The notes under the pieces: generated by a model
What the model was told of the DNA's origin: nothing
The model's database searches: none
The model's input: only the letters and a program-made list of their open reading frames with translations
Origin: CS4-C045 sp963844115
GTDB lineage: Bacteria > Planctomycetota > Planctomycetia > Pirellulales > UBA7805
Assembly: GCA_963844115.1 (NCBI GenBank)
Contig: CAWJNN010000068.1
Span: 8,579 to 72,578 of the forward strand
Length of the DNA: 64,000 bases
Direction: 5' to 3'
Shown: positions 45,159 to 54,481 of the stretch, piece by piece
How the letters are laid out: each line of letters opens with the position of its first letter
Numbering within the stretch: the stretch's first letter is position 1
Position numbers and translations under genes: made by a program

Positions 45159-47246
45159 ATGCCCTCCGAGCATCAACCTAACAACAGCCGTCGATCATCA
45201 GAAAAACGCATGCCGCCGGCAGGGAATCAGATCCTGCTGTACGTGCTGGCCGTTGGCCTGGGTACGTGGATTGCGTTCACGATCTACGACAGTCACTCGG
45301 CCGTGCGGATCAAGTACGGCACTTTCGAGCGTCTGATCAAGGAAAACAAGAACGGACCGGAAAAAACTATTGGTTACGTGGAGATTGACCGCGGTACGGA
45401 AAAGATACCGGACATCCGGCGGTATCGTGATGTGCAGGACGTCAAGGTGGGCGACCGTGAAATCACGGGCCGCGTGCATCAGACGATCGTCGATCCGACC
45501 TCGCGCAAGGAATTGGAGGATCATGAAAAGACCGCGGAGGTGCAATTCCGCGTCCGGAACAGCCCGGAAATGAACGAGGCCATCCGGTCCTTCTTCGTAT
45601 CGCACCGCTTCGATAGCTACGACATGGATGTCCCCAAGTTCTGGAATACGTGGGGACCCCTGCTGGTCGTCATGGGTTTGATAACCTTAATCTTCTTCGT
45701 CATGATGCGGCGCCTGGGCGGTGCCGGATCTCCCATGGCATTCGGTCGCAGCCGCGGCAAACTCTATGCGCAAGAAGATTTGGGAGTAACCTTCGACGAT
45801 GTTGCCGGTATTGATGAAGCCGCAGACGAACTTCGCGAGGTGGTTGAATTTCTGCGCAGCCCGGAAAAGTACCAGCGGCTGGGTGGTCGCATACCGAAGG
45901 GTGTGTTGCTGGTGGGACCTCCCGGTACGGGCAAGACCCTTCTGGCCAAATGTGTCGCGGGCGAAGCGGGCGTACCGTTCTTCAGTCTCTCCGGCAGTGA
46001 CTTCGTCGAAATGTTTGTCGGCGTCGGAGCCGCGCGGGTTCGGGACATGTTCCAGCAGGCCGAAGCGAAAGCGCCTTGCATTATCTTCATCGACGAGCTG
46101 GACGCATTGGGTAAGACGCGCGGGACGAGTGTCGTTGGGGGACACGACGAGCGTGAACAGACGTTGAATGCACTGTTGGTGGAAATGGACGGTTTCGAGG
46201 CGACCAGCGGCGTGATCGTTCTGGCCGCCACGAACCGTCCCGAAACCCTGGACCCTGCCCTGCTGCGACCCGGCCGTTTTGATCGTCACGTACTGGTCGA
46301 TCGACCCGACGTGCGTGGCCGTGAAGATATCCTGAAGGTTCATGTCAAGAGCGTCAAGCTTTCGGACAGCGTCGACATCAAAAATATCGCGGGAATCACG
46401 TCCGGATTCTGCGGCGCCGATTTAGCGAATCTGGTCAACGAAGCGGCATTGCTGGCTGCGCGGGCGGACAAGTCGTCGGTGACGATGGACGAATTCAACG
46501 AAGGCGTCGAACGAGTTACCGCAGGCCTGGAGAAAAAACAGCGGGTTATCCACGAGGACGAAAAGCAACGGATCGCCTACCACGAAGCGGGACATGCCCT
46601 GGTTGCACACAGCCTCCCCAATACCGATCCGGTTCACAAGATCTCGATTATCCCCCGCGGACTGGCAGCGCTGGGCTATACGATGCAACGGCCCGAAGAA
46701 GATCGCTATCTGGTAACGCAAAGCGAACTGGAGAGCCGCATTCAGGTGCTGCTGGCCGGTACCATCGCCGAGGAAATGATCTTTGACGATATCTCTTCCG
46801 GTGCGCAAAACGACCTGGAACGGGCGACCAGCCTTGCCCGCAGCATGGTGATGGAATTTGGGATGAGCCGCATGGGGCGCGTCAATTACAAGGAAAGCAG
46901 TCGAGCGGCATTCATTCCCACCGGCGATGCATCGATGGGAGGGGCACACAGCGAACAGACCGCGCACGAGATCGACCGCGAGGTCAAACGGATTGTGGAG
47001 GAGGGCCTGGAAAAAGCACGGGGAATTCTGGCGACCAGGCGCGATACCTTGGTCGCGTTGTCGAAACGGCTGTTGGAAACTGAGGTAATGGACGCCGTCG
47101 AACTGAAGCAGATCGTCGATGACACTTCGCCCCAGCCGAAGATTGTTCCTGGAACGGAAAGCCAAAAAGCCGATACCACCGCCGTCGACGCCGCCGTCGA
47201 CGCCGTCGACGACGATACGAAACGTGCCGGTGGCGGAATGGAATGA
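45159..47246 (+). CDS. ftsH: ATP-dependent zinc metalloprotease FtsH
   Basis: 695 residues from ATG 45159; in-frame ATG 45063 and TTG 45009 are alternatives. TM1 LLYVLAVGLGTWIAFTIY, a periplasmic domain, TM2 WGPLLVVMGLITLIFFVMM, then the AAA module: FDDVAGIDEAADELREVVEF, Walker A GPPGTGKTLLAKC, Walker B CIIFIDELDALG, SRH TNRPETLDPALLRPGRFD. The protease has HEAGHALVAH and the third zinc ligand Asp in SSGAQNDLERAT. The C-terminal tail is acidic. It degrades membrane proteins and regulators such as LpxC. The usual arginine-finger region is intact. It diverges from dxr/rseP/lpx. Confidence 0.95.
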   Translation: MPSEHQPNNSRRSSEKRMPPAGNQILLYVLAVGLGTWIAFTIYDSHSAVRIKYGTFERLIKENKNGPEKTIGYVEIDRGTEKIPDIRRYRDVQDVKVGDREITGRVHQTIVDPTSRKELEDHEKTAEVQFRVRNSPEMNEAIRSFFVSHRFDSYDMDVPKFWNTWGPLLVVMGLITLIFFVMMRRLGGAGSPMAFGRSRGKLYAQEDLGVTFDDVAGIDEAADELREVVEFLRSPEKYQRLGGRIPKGVLLVGPPGTGKTLLAKCVAGEAGVPFFSLSGSDFVEMFVGVGAARVRDMFQQAEAKAPCIIFIDELDALGKTRGTSVVGGHDEREQTLNALLVEMDGFEATSGVIVLAATNRPETLDPALLRPGRFDRHVLVDRPDVRGREDILKVHVKSVKLSDSVDIKNIAGITSGFCGADLANLVNEAALLAARADKSSVTMDEFNEGVERVTAGLEKKQRVIHEDEKQRIAYHEAGHALVAHSLPNTDPVHKISIIPRGLAALGYTMQRPEEDRYLVTQSELESRIQVLLAGTIAEEMIFDDISSGAQNDLERATSLARSMVMEFGMSRMGRVNYKESSRAAFIPTGDASMGGAHSEQTAHEIDREVKRIVEEGLEKARGILATRRDTLVALSKRLLETEVMDAVELKQIVDDTSPQPKIVPGTESQKADTTAVDAAVDAVDDDTKRAGGGME

Positions 47247-47352
47247 TGGCGGAGGGGGGGGAATGGAATGTTGGAAGGATGGAACAATGGAGTAATGGAA
47301 TGATGGAATAATACGAACACGACCCAACATTCCATTCTTCCACCGTTCCAGC
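47247..47352. repeat. GGAATG-type repeat with inverted end
   Basis: GGAATGGAATGTTGGAAGG, then variants of GATGGAACAATGGAG about every 7-8 bp, followed by the complement CCAACATTCCATTCTTCCACC. The ends can pair (GGAATGTTGG with CCAACATTCC). The array starts at the ftsH stop and ends about 19 bp before the next gene. Same family as 39148-39270. Confidence 0.7.
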
Positions 47353-47370
47353 TCTCTCCGCACCCTGCCG

Positions 47371-48102
47371 ATGCGTCTGATCACCTATAACATCCACAAG
47401 GGTATCGGCGGACGCGATCGCCGTTATCGACTCGAACGGATCATGGATGTCCTCGAAAACGAGAATCCAGACCTGATCTGTCTACAGGAAGTCGACCGGA
47501 ACGTCCGGCGCAGTCGCTTCCATGATCAACCACGGAAGCTTGCCGACCACTTTTGTGCGGCGTCCAGGATGTTCCAGTTAAACGTCCGGTTGAAACAGGG
47601 TGGCTACGGTAATCTGTTGTTGTCGCGATGGCCGATTCTGCAGAAACACCACGTCTCGCTGCGCATCGGCGACAAGAAAGCGCGCAGCGCGCAGCTGGCC
47701 GTCGTCGACACGCCGGAAGGTCATCTGCAAATCATCAATTTGCACTTGGGGCTGGCCGAAAAAGAACGTCATTTGCAGATACAGCGCCTCCTGACGCATC
47801 ACCTTTTTCTGGAATCGGCCGAACTGCCGACGGTGATTGCCGGCGACACAAACGACTGGCGTGACAGCCTGAAGGACGGTCCTTTTTTCGCGCATGGCTT
47901 CCAACAAATAACCTCGCCTGTTTCCCGCTATCGATCGTTTCCCGCCTACATGGCCGTGGGATCGCTGGACAAAGTCTTTTATCGTGGCAAAATCGACATT
48001 AGCCACGTGCGCGCCGTTCGATCCCGGATCTCGAAAACTGCGTCGGACCACCTGCCGATCGTGGTCGACTTGCACCTTGCGTCGGCGGCCCGTTCGTCCT
48101 AG
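47371..48102 (+). CDS. Endonuclease/exonuclease/phosphatase-family protein
   Basis: 243 residues of the EEP (DNase I-like) fold. Motifs: LITYNIHKGIGG (metal-site Asn), LICLQEVDRN (Glu), INLHLGLAEKERHLQIQRLL (His), VIAGDTNDW (Asp, Asn) and the terminal SDHLPIVVDL (Asp-His pair). All catalytic residues are present. There is no signal peptide. Substrate may be DNA, a phospholipid or another phosphodiester; many bacterial stand-alone members are uncharacterised. It starts at ATG 47371 following the repeat after ftsH. Confidence 0.85.
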   Translation: MRLITYNIHKGIGGRDRRYRLERIMDVLENENPDLICLQEVDRNVRRSRFHDQPRKLADHFCAASRMFQLNVRLKQGGYGNLLLSRWPILQKHHVSLRIGDKKARSAQLAVVDTPEGHLQIINLHLGLAEKERHLQIQRLLTHHLFLESAELPTVIAGDTNDWRDSLKDGPFFAHGFQQITSPVSRYRSFPAYMAVGSLDKVFYRGKIDISHVRAVRSRISKTASDHLPIVVDLHLASAARSS

Positions 48103-48233
48103 AACGGGCTGCATCCACTGCCTGTCTGTACTGGTCGCGCAATTGTTCGCTGTGGCACGGGAGCCTGGAAGTCGCAAAGGTCGTCCACGTAAGCTACGAC
48201 ACCGTGCAGACGCCACGGCGAGAAGGCAGAGGC

Positions 48234-48455
48234 ATGGGCTGCCTCATGATGCTGCTTGGGCCAATTGGGGCAATAATCGCCGGAATTCAACTACTCAGTG
48301 TCATCCAGAGCATGGAACAAACGGCGTGGGCATTGGTCTATCGCGAAACTGGCGAGGATCAGAAAACACGCGTCCTGATCACCTGTCGCACCGATTCGCC
48401 GCTGCATGATGCCGAGGCCGTCTACCTGGCGTGGCTGGAACAAATGGGCCGGTAG
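48234..48455 (+). CDS. Small membrane-associated hypothetical protein
   Basis: 73 residues from ATG 48234 (GTG 48204 also in frame). The N-terminal hydrophobic stretch LMMLLGPIGAIIAGIQLLSV is followed by a soluble part, WALVYRETGEDQKTRVLI. Weak upstream AGAGG. No family recognised. Confidence 0.45.
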   Translation: MGCLMMLLGPIGAIIAGIQLLSVIQSMEQTAWALVYRETGEDQKTRVLITCRTDSPLHDAEAVYLAWLEQMGR

Positions 48456-48485
48456 CGCCAAGAGGTTTAACATCGAGCGTAGCAG

Positions 48486-49925
48486 CTACGGCAGTGAGAT
48501 TTCTTCGAGTTGAAAAGGTATCTGCCGCTTGAGAAGCGCAACCGGTGTCTTGTATTCAAAGGTATAGTTGGCGATGTCGTCATCCAGCCCGAATAAATAC
48601 GCTACGCCGAATTCATCATCAACTTCCCGCGTCTTTTCGATCGTCGACCATTCCACCTTCTTGCCCTTCGCATCGATCAGATGCGCTTCATTCTCCGTGA
48701 CCCAATGCATCAGATGGGACTCAAGCGCCTCGCCCGCGCTCTGGAACTGAACACGAACCCTTACTTCCCAAATGGTTCCTCCGGAACGCTGCGGATCACC
48801 AATCCCATCTCCCTCATCATCGTCCGGCAGGTCATCGGCTTGGAGATCATCCTCTCCAAAACCATCCTCCTCAATGCCATCCTCCTCAATGCCATCCTCC
48901 TCGATATTGTCATCCGCCGCCCCGAGGTTTCGGACGCCTTCTAGAATGACGGTCGCCCCTGCCTTTTGCTGCTGCTGGTTCTTCGCCGTCGTGAGCTTGT
49001 TAAAGGTAAACGTCTCCTGCCCTCCGGGAATGAGCCCTTCGATCTTCCCCGACATCATCTTCACCTTGACGGCGCTCTGCCGCGGTAGTTTGAATCGAAC
49101 GGGAAACGTGCCGACAGAACCACCGTTCATTTCGATCTCGCGTTCACCGGCGGCGACGAGTACGAGTTGCTGGTCGGTATCGTCGACGGCGCTGAGCGAA
49201 TCGTAGAGCACTTTCAGGCTGATCGGCACCAGCCGAGGTTCCCAGGCGACCTCCATCGTCACTTCCAGACCACTCTGCAACGGATCGCGCAGCCCGCGTC
49301 TCGCAATGACCTGCAGTGGTTCGAAGCGAAACGCTCCTTCGTAGGCCACTACCTTATCGTCACCCGCTGCCTGCCCCGCACGATCCACGAACGCGACGGC
49401 GCGCAAAGGAGCACCCTCTCGATCGATCGCATAGGGATAGACCGCCATGCCAGCCTTCGCCAGCACCTCGTCGACCGCCTTCCAGAAGGGGACATCTTTC
49501 CAGTGCACGGTCACGGGTGGGCTCGTCTTTGGTTGGCCGCGAAAACCCCGGAAATCGATAATCGGATTACCCGTTTGCCGCGTGATGTCGTTCAGGACTT
49601 GAAGAAGTGGTTTGTCGGTAACGTCCAGGTTCACGCGTCGCGCGTTGAGCGAATTCCTGGCCGCCTCGACCTCCAGCGCCGATCGGACTTTGGAAATCGC
49701 TTCGCGTAATTCCGAGTCCGTACCGGCATGGATCTTCGGAAGGTGTGGTAAGACAGCCGGCCCCAGCGTGATCAATTCCGCACGGGCTGATTCCCGCTGA
49801 TCAAACCGATCCGACTTCAGCTGTTCGACGAGCCGTCGCACCTGAAGACGAAAATCCTCTTCTGCCGTTTGTTCCGGTTGTGCCAAGACCACTGCAACTC
49901 CAAACACCAACGGAATGAAACCCAT
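48486..49925 (-). CDS. Hypothetical exported protein with secretin-N-like segment and acidic repeat
   Basis: 479 residues. A short signal sequence (MGFIPLVFGVAVVLAQP), a helical repeat region (LVEQLKSDRFDQRESARAEL, HEAT-like) and a segment LNARRVNLDVTDKPLLQVLN that resembles the STN/secretin N-domain used in planctomycete secreted proteins. A beta-rich middle follows. Residues about 345-375 contain an acidic repeat EEDGI x3 encoded by a 15-bp direct repeat. The family exists in planctomycetes as uncharacterised proteins. It is divergent from the DUF1570 gene. Confidence 0.65.
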   Translation of the reverse strand: MGFIPLVFGVAVVLAQPEQTAEEDFRLQVRRLVEQLKSDRFDQRESARAELITLGPAVLPHLPKIHAGTDSELREAISKVRSALEVEAARNSLNARRVNLDVTDKPLLQVLNDITRQTGNPIIDFRGFRGQPKTSPPVTVHWKDVPFWKAVDEVLAKAGMAVYPYAIDREGAPLRAVAFVDRAGQAAGDDKVVAYEGAFRFEPLQVIARRGLRDPLQSGLEVTMEVAWEPRLVPISLKVLYDSLSAVDDTDQQLVLVAAGEREIEMNGGSVGTFPVRFKLPRQSAVKVKMMSGKIEGLIPGGQETFTFNKLTTAKNQQQQKAGATVILEGVRNLGAADDNIEEDGIEEDGIEEDGFGEDDLQADDLPDDDEGDGIGDPQRSGGTIWEVRVRVQFQSAGEALESHLMHWVTENEAHLIDAKGKKVEWSTIEKTREVDDEFGVAYLFGLDDDIANYTFEYKTPVALLKRQIPFQLEEISLP

Positions 49926-50119
49926 GATTTCGGCTCGTTTTGCTGCAGAAAATTGACAACCAGATTCATTCTACGCATGGCCCAGCGCGTTCGCTAGGTT
50001 CTGAGCGTTTGGTCGGCGAAATCCTTTCAACCCCACCTGCCAGCGTGACCTAGATTTAGTAATAGGCGAGCCGACATCGTCAGCTCATCCGTCCGACGCG
50101 GACTGCGAGGCACACCTCC

Positions 50120-51208
50120 GTGCGACACAAGAACCTGATGTTTCGATCGATCATTGGCCTGGCGGCCCTAGCGATGCTGAGCACCGCGGCGCGCGCGGAC
50201 AATTTCATGATCCAAGTCGAGGTCGGAGGTCAGCGACTGGAAGGCAGACCCCTTTCGCACTCGAATCAACAAGTGGAACTGATGCTGCGTGACGGGCAGT
50301 ACGTGACATTTCGCCCTAACGAAGCCCGCAATTTTCGACAGACCTCACCGCGCTTCCGCAGCTATTCGGCCAGCGAAATGCGGTCTCGACTGGCCGATGA
50401 GTTTGGCGCCAAGTTCTCGATAACCGGCACTGGCCATTACCTGGTCGTTCATCCCCGCGGACAAAAAGACCTGTGGGCCCGTCGCTTCGAAGACCTTTAT
50501 CGCGACTTTGTGCACTATTTTTCGGTACGAAGTTATCGTCTGAATACGTCCCAGTTTCCGCTGGTGGCCATCGTGTGGCCGAACGAACAGGACTTTCGGC
50601 GAAACGCCGCGCGGAGCGGTATCTCGATTTCAAGCAGTGTGATTGGATACTACTACCCGATCTCGAATCGCATCAATCTTTACAACGCGGCTAACAGCAA
50701 AAACGATCGAGCGGGTTGGAAGCAGAACGCGGACACAATCATTCACGAGGCGGCCCATCAAACAGCATTCAATACCGGAGTGCACGCGCGGTTCGCCGAC
50801 ACACCCAAATGGGTGATCGAGGGACTCGGCACGATGTTCGAAGCCCCAGGCGTTTACAGCTCGCGAGAGTACCGAAGCCAGCGCGATCGTTTCAACAACG
50901 GCCGCTTGTCGGACTTCAAAGCACAGACCAAAAAACGCCAGAAGGGTTTCCTGGTCGATCTGATCAGTTCGGACGATCTGTTCGAAAGCGATGCTGCCCA
51001 GGCCTATGCGCAGGCCTGGGCGTTAACATTCTGGCTGGTGGAAACGCGACCCCGCCAATACTCTCAATATCTCGCTCTCACGGCGAAACTCGAACCAGGC
51101 GAAGTCTACTCCGCCGCCGCCCGCATGAAGGATTTCACCTCCGTGTTCGGTGACAACTTCAAGATGCATGAAGCCCGCTTCACTCGCTTCATGCAGAACG
51201 TGAAGTGA
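50120..51208 (+). CDS. DUF1570 putative peptidase, exported
   Basis: 362 residues from GTG 50120 (GAGG nine bases upstream; ATG 50138 alternative). Signal peptide SIIGLAALAMLSTAARA. The DUF1570 region carries a zincin-like HEAAHQTAFNTG, then PKWVIEGLGTMFEAPG, whose Glu is positioned as third ligand, as in gluzincins. N-terminal part LEGRPLSHSNQQVELMLRDG is SH3-like. It is probably a periplasmic or surface metallopeptidase; the substrate is unknown. Convergent with the BBP7 gene. Confidence 0.8.
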   Translation: MRHKNLMFRSIIGLAALAMLSTAARADNFMIQVEVGGQRLEGRPLSHSNQQVELMLRDGQYVTFRPNEARNFRQTSPRFRSYSASEMRSRLADEFGAKFSITGTGHYLVVHPRGQKDLWARRFEDLYRDFVHYFSVRSYRLNTSQFPLVAIVWPNEQDFRRNAARSGISISSSVIGYYYPISNRINLYNAANSKNDRAGWKQNADTIIHEAAHQTAFNTGVHARFADTPKWVIEGLGTMFEAPGVYSSREYRSQRDRFNNGRLSDFKAQTKKRQKGFLVDLISSDDLFESDAAQAYAQAWALTFWLVETRPRQYSQYLALTAKLEPGEVYSAAARMKDFTSVFGDNFKMHEARFTRFMQNVK

Positions 51209-51224
51209 TTTCGGATCAATTCAT

Positions 51225-51411
51225 TGCGGATTGCGGATTTCGGATTGCGGATTGAGGAAGCCCATCGTCAGTGGGTGGAGGGATGCTACAGCAACGAACC
51301 CGCGGACGTTGGGCAGTGTCGTGAAATTGCACTGGGGTCCGTAACTTCAATCCGCAATCCGCAATCCGCAATCCGCAATCCGCAATCCGCAATCCCCAAT
51401 CGCCAATCCGC
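51225..51411. repeat. Heptamer arrays in inverted orientation
   Basis: Five units of GGATTGC type at 51225-51256 and nine or so of the complementary CCGCAAT type at 51349-51411, separated by about 90 bp. The two arms can pair into a long hairpin between two convergent genes. Confidence 0.8.
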
Positions 51412-51448
51412 AATAAAAAAAGGCCCCCGAGCACTGGGCTCGGGAGCC
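51412..51448 (-). terminator. Rho-independent terminator of the BBP7 gene
   Basis: On the minus strand, GGCTCCCGAGCCCAGTGCTC forms a hairpin with GAGCCC/GGGCTC-type pairing (CCCGAG / CTCGGG) followed by CCTTTTTTTATT. It lies about 35 bp after the stop codon of the minus-strand porin gene, the expected place. Confidence 0.8.
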
Positions 51449-51482
51449 GCCTCCGCAACGTGACGTCCCCGCACTCACGCTG

Positions 51483-52868
51483 TTAGAATTGGAATTGCAG
51501 TCCGGCTACTAGTCCGTGAACCACCAGGCTACCGTTCGAATCGATCGCTCGGATACTCGGTATGTCGGCCAACGCGGTCGGGAACTGGTCATCGCTGAGC
51601 GCGACACCGGTCACCGCGACGGCTCGGTAAGCGGCAAATGCGGACCAATGGCAGTTGTAGTCCCAGCGAACACCCAAGTCGACTTCAGCCAGGAAGGACA
51701 CATCGGTGCCGTTCGAGCGGGCTGGAAACGTGTCGCCAGTAAATGTATTGAAACCATTCTCTAATTCGTCACCTCGTCGGACGTTGAAGTTGTGATTCAT
51801 GCTATTGCCATAAATCCCAAACTTCGGCCGGGCGTAAAGTGTCCAGCAACGAGCGACGTTGTAGTCGATCAGGGCACCGATCTGGAAACCGATCAGGTGG
51901 TTTTCCACGTCGGACTGCATGTAAGCTTCACGCATGCCGCCCAGGTCACCAAAACTGGCGCCACCTTCGACGCCCCCGTAACGGAGGAAATCTTCGAAAC
52001 GGAAGTAGCGAATGCCGGCCAGCAGCTCGACGCTCCAGGGATTGCTACAACTCGCGCCGTATCCGCTGTCGCCATAGCCACAAGCACCGCCACCACAAAC
52101 GCCGTCGCCACAGGCACCGAAGCAACCAGGACGGTAGATCATATTAAATTCGATGTTCTGTACATCGCTATCGCGATAAACCGAATGCCCAGCCGACGCG
52201 TCGAAAAAGTCGCTGGCGGCGTCCGGGCCAATATCAACGCTGTTCAGGTCGATCGTCGAGACCAGCGAGTTGGTCGGATCCACTACGAGCGCCGAACCTC
52301 GAAATGGCCCCACCTCCCAGTAGCCCGCTTCCCAGCGCAAGTTATTGGTAATGCAACGGCCAAAGATGACTTCAAAGCCACCTTCCCAGTCGATGCCAGC
52401 ATCTCGGTTGCTCAACACGCGAGCGGTCGGATCGCCGATCTCGGAAGTAAGGATCCGTCGATCTGGCATATCGCGGGTCATGATCAGCCCGGCGGCGCTG
52501 CCATACCAACCACTGGTCAGACCTGACAGGTCGTGGAAATAGCCGCCAAGGTTACAGCCGGACGGCCCGTCGCAGCTGCCATCCGCACAGCCATTCGAAC
52601 CCAGGATACTTTGAACGTCGTTGTGAACGTAGTCGTTTTGAACGTAGTCGTTTTGAACGTAGCCGTTGTTGATCTGCTGCGAGGGCTGCTCGGCCGCCTC
52701 GGACATCGGGACCGGCGAAAGCCCGTCGGGCTCGGGCACCACGTCTTCGAAATAGTTGTTGGCGCTGCGAACGTAGGGATCAAAGGTGTACGTCGGGGGA
52801 TATTCTGCTTGCGCGGTGGTGCAGATTAAGAGGGAGCAGAAGACGACGGAGGAATTAAGCAATCTCAT
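51483..52868 (-). CDS. BBP7-like outer-membrane beta-barrel protein
   Basis: 461 residues from ATG 52866-52868 with GGAG twelve bases upstream. Signal peptide LLNSSVVFCSLLICTTAQA. Then a Cys/Gly-rich portion (CADGSCDGPSGC; GACGDGVCGGGACGYGDSGY) and alternating hydrophobic strands with aromatic girdles (WSVELLAGIRYFRFEDFLRY), ending in terminal Phe (QFQF), as in outer-membrane barrels. It matches the style of the planctomycete BBP7 porin-like family. A tandem VQNDY motif near residues 85-100 is encoded by an 18-bp repeat. It ends with its own terminator, consistent with strong expression. Confidence 0.75.
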   Translation of the reverse strand: MRLLNSSVVFCSLLICTTAQAEYPPTYTFDPYVRSANNYFEDVVPEPDGLSPVPMSEAAEQPSQQINNGYVQNDYVQNDYVHNDVQSILGSNGCADGSCDGPSGCNLGGYFHDLSGLTSGWYGSAAGLIMTRDMPDRRILTSEIGDPTARVLSNRDAGIDWEGGFEVIFGRCITNNLRWEAGYWEVGPFRGSALVVDPTNSLVSTIDLNSVDIGPDAASDFFDASAGHSVYRDSDVQNIEFNMIYRPGCFGACGDGVCGGGACGYGDSGYGASCSNPWSVELLAGIRYFRFEDFLRYGGVEGGASFGDLGGMREAYMQSDVENHLIGFQIGALIDYNVARCWTLYARPKFGIYGNSMNHNFNVRRGDELENGFNTFTGDTFPARSNGTDVSFLAEVDLGVRWDYNCHWSAFAAYRAVAVTGVALSDDQFPTALADIPSIRAIDSNGSLVVHGLVAGLQFQF

Positions 52869-53439
52869 CGGGTACGGACTCCTTTCGTACGGGGACATCG
52901 TCCCGTCCAATTCAAAAGGTCACATCCGATCCAAGTCTTCGTGACTCTGGAGCGGACGAGTGTGGGAAGTCCATTCCCTGCAATTCAATCCTTTTTCAGC
53001 TTGCTGATCCAAGCATCGACCCGCCAGGCTGGCAAGATGCGGTATTTCACCAGGCGCCACAGAAATTTCTACAGCCTCGGCCGATGCAATCGATCCTTCC
53101 CTATTGACCCGACCGCGGCCGATCGGACGACGCCAGTCCTCGTCCTTAGGTCCATTACCACCGGCTATTCCTATCCGCTAACGTCGTTGTGACGCCTCCA
53201 GGTCACGAAATCCCCAGGCGGTGCGACAAAATACCCCACGATTCGCCAATAGGCAAATTTAATTTGAAAAACCACCTGCCGGTCCGATCGAAAAATCCGG
53301 GCCTGTCCGACTAACAGGTTCTTTCGGAATCAAGGGGTATTCGGTAAGCTTAGTGCGGTTGGAACAAGCGCGCAAATTATCCATTGCGCCGCTTTGATCG
53401 GGGATCGTACAACGTGGAAGCACAGTGGGAGCACAAACG
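52869..53439. other. Divergent intergenic region, no gene recognised
   Basis: About 570 bp separating the porin gene (minus) and floA (plus). No array, palindrome or coding frame stands out. Promoters for both genes are expected here. Confidence 0.45.
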
Positions 53440-54451
53440 ATGACAATCGCGGCGCATCTCTTACTCGCCCAGGTCGAAGCGGCAGACGTTGCCAATGGAA
53501 ATTCGTGGCTCGCGCTGCTCGTCATATTGCTTGGCGGGGCCTTCATCTTTTTCGGCATCATTGTGATGTACGTGTACGGCAAACTGTGGGTTCAGGCCTA
53601 CATGTCCAACGCGCGGGTCAGCATCTTCAGCTTGATCGGTATGACGTTTCGCCAGGTCAATGCCCGAACGATCGTCGCTGCCAAAATCATGGCCATGCAG
53701 GCGGGCGTGGGTAACGATCCGATCACGGGGATAACTACCGCGCGCCTGGAGGCACATTACCTCGCCAACGGTAACGTTCCCAACGTGATTCATGCCCTGA
53801 TCGCGGCGCATCGCGCCGGCATGGATCTGGATTTCGATCGAGCGAGTGCCATCGACCTGGCCGGGCGCGACGTACTGGACGCCGTCCGAACCAGTGTGCA
53901 TCCAAAAGTCATCGACTGCCCGGATCCCCATAAGTCCGGCAAGACGACGCTCAGTGCAATCGCCAAGGACGGCATCCAATTGATGGTGAAAGCCCGCGTA
54001 ACGGTACGGACGAACCTGTCGCAATTGATCGGTGGAGCCACCGAAGACACCGTGATCGCTCGAGTCGGTGAAGGAATCGTCAGCGCCATCGGTTCATCCG
54101 ACACCCACAAGGACGTACTGGAAAACCCTGATCGCATTTCCAAGGCAGTGCTAGAACGTGGACTGGACGCCCAGACGGCGTTTGAAATCGTGTCGATCGA
54201 TATCGCGGATATCGACGTTAGCGAAAACATCGGCGCGGCTGCAGGCGGATCAGGCGGAAGCGGACACGCGTGTCGCGCGGGCCCGAGCGGAACAGCGCCG
54301 AGCGGAAGCGATTGCGCAAGAACAGCAAATGAAAGCCAACGTCGCCGAAAACCGCTCGCTCGTGGTCCTGGCCGAAGCAGAAGTACCGCGCGCGATGGCC
54401 GACGCCTTTCGCAAAGGCAACCTGCGAAGTAACAACAGCGGATCGGACTAA
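53440..54451 (+). CDS. floA: Flotillin-like protein FloA (frameshifted)
   Basis: About 337 residues from ATG 53440 with GGGAG upstream. One membrane hairpin (LALLVILLGGAFIFFGIIVM), then the FloA/YqfA domain: SLIGMTFRQVNARTIVAAKI, ALIAAHRAGMDLDFDRASAI, IQLMVKARVTVRTNLSQLIG, RVGEGIVSAIGSSDTHKDVL and SIDIADIDVSENIGA. A frameshift at 54230-54242 (GGCGCGGCTG) separates this from the coiled tail LQADQAEADTRVARARAEQR and LVVLAEAEVPRAMADAFRKG, which completes the family length. FloA organises functional membrane microdomains. Confidence 0.9.
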
Positions 54452-54481
54452 CCCGACGGACGGTCGACCCCGTTCGATCAC

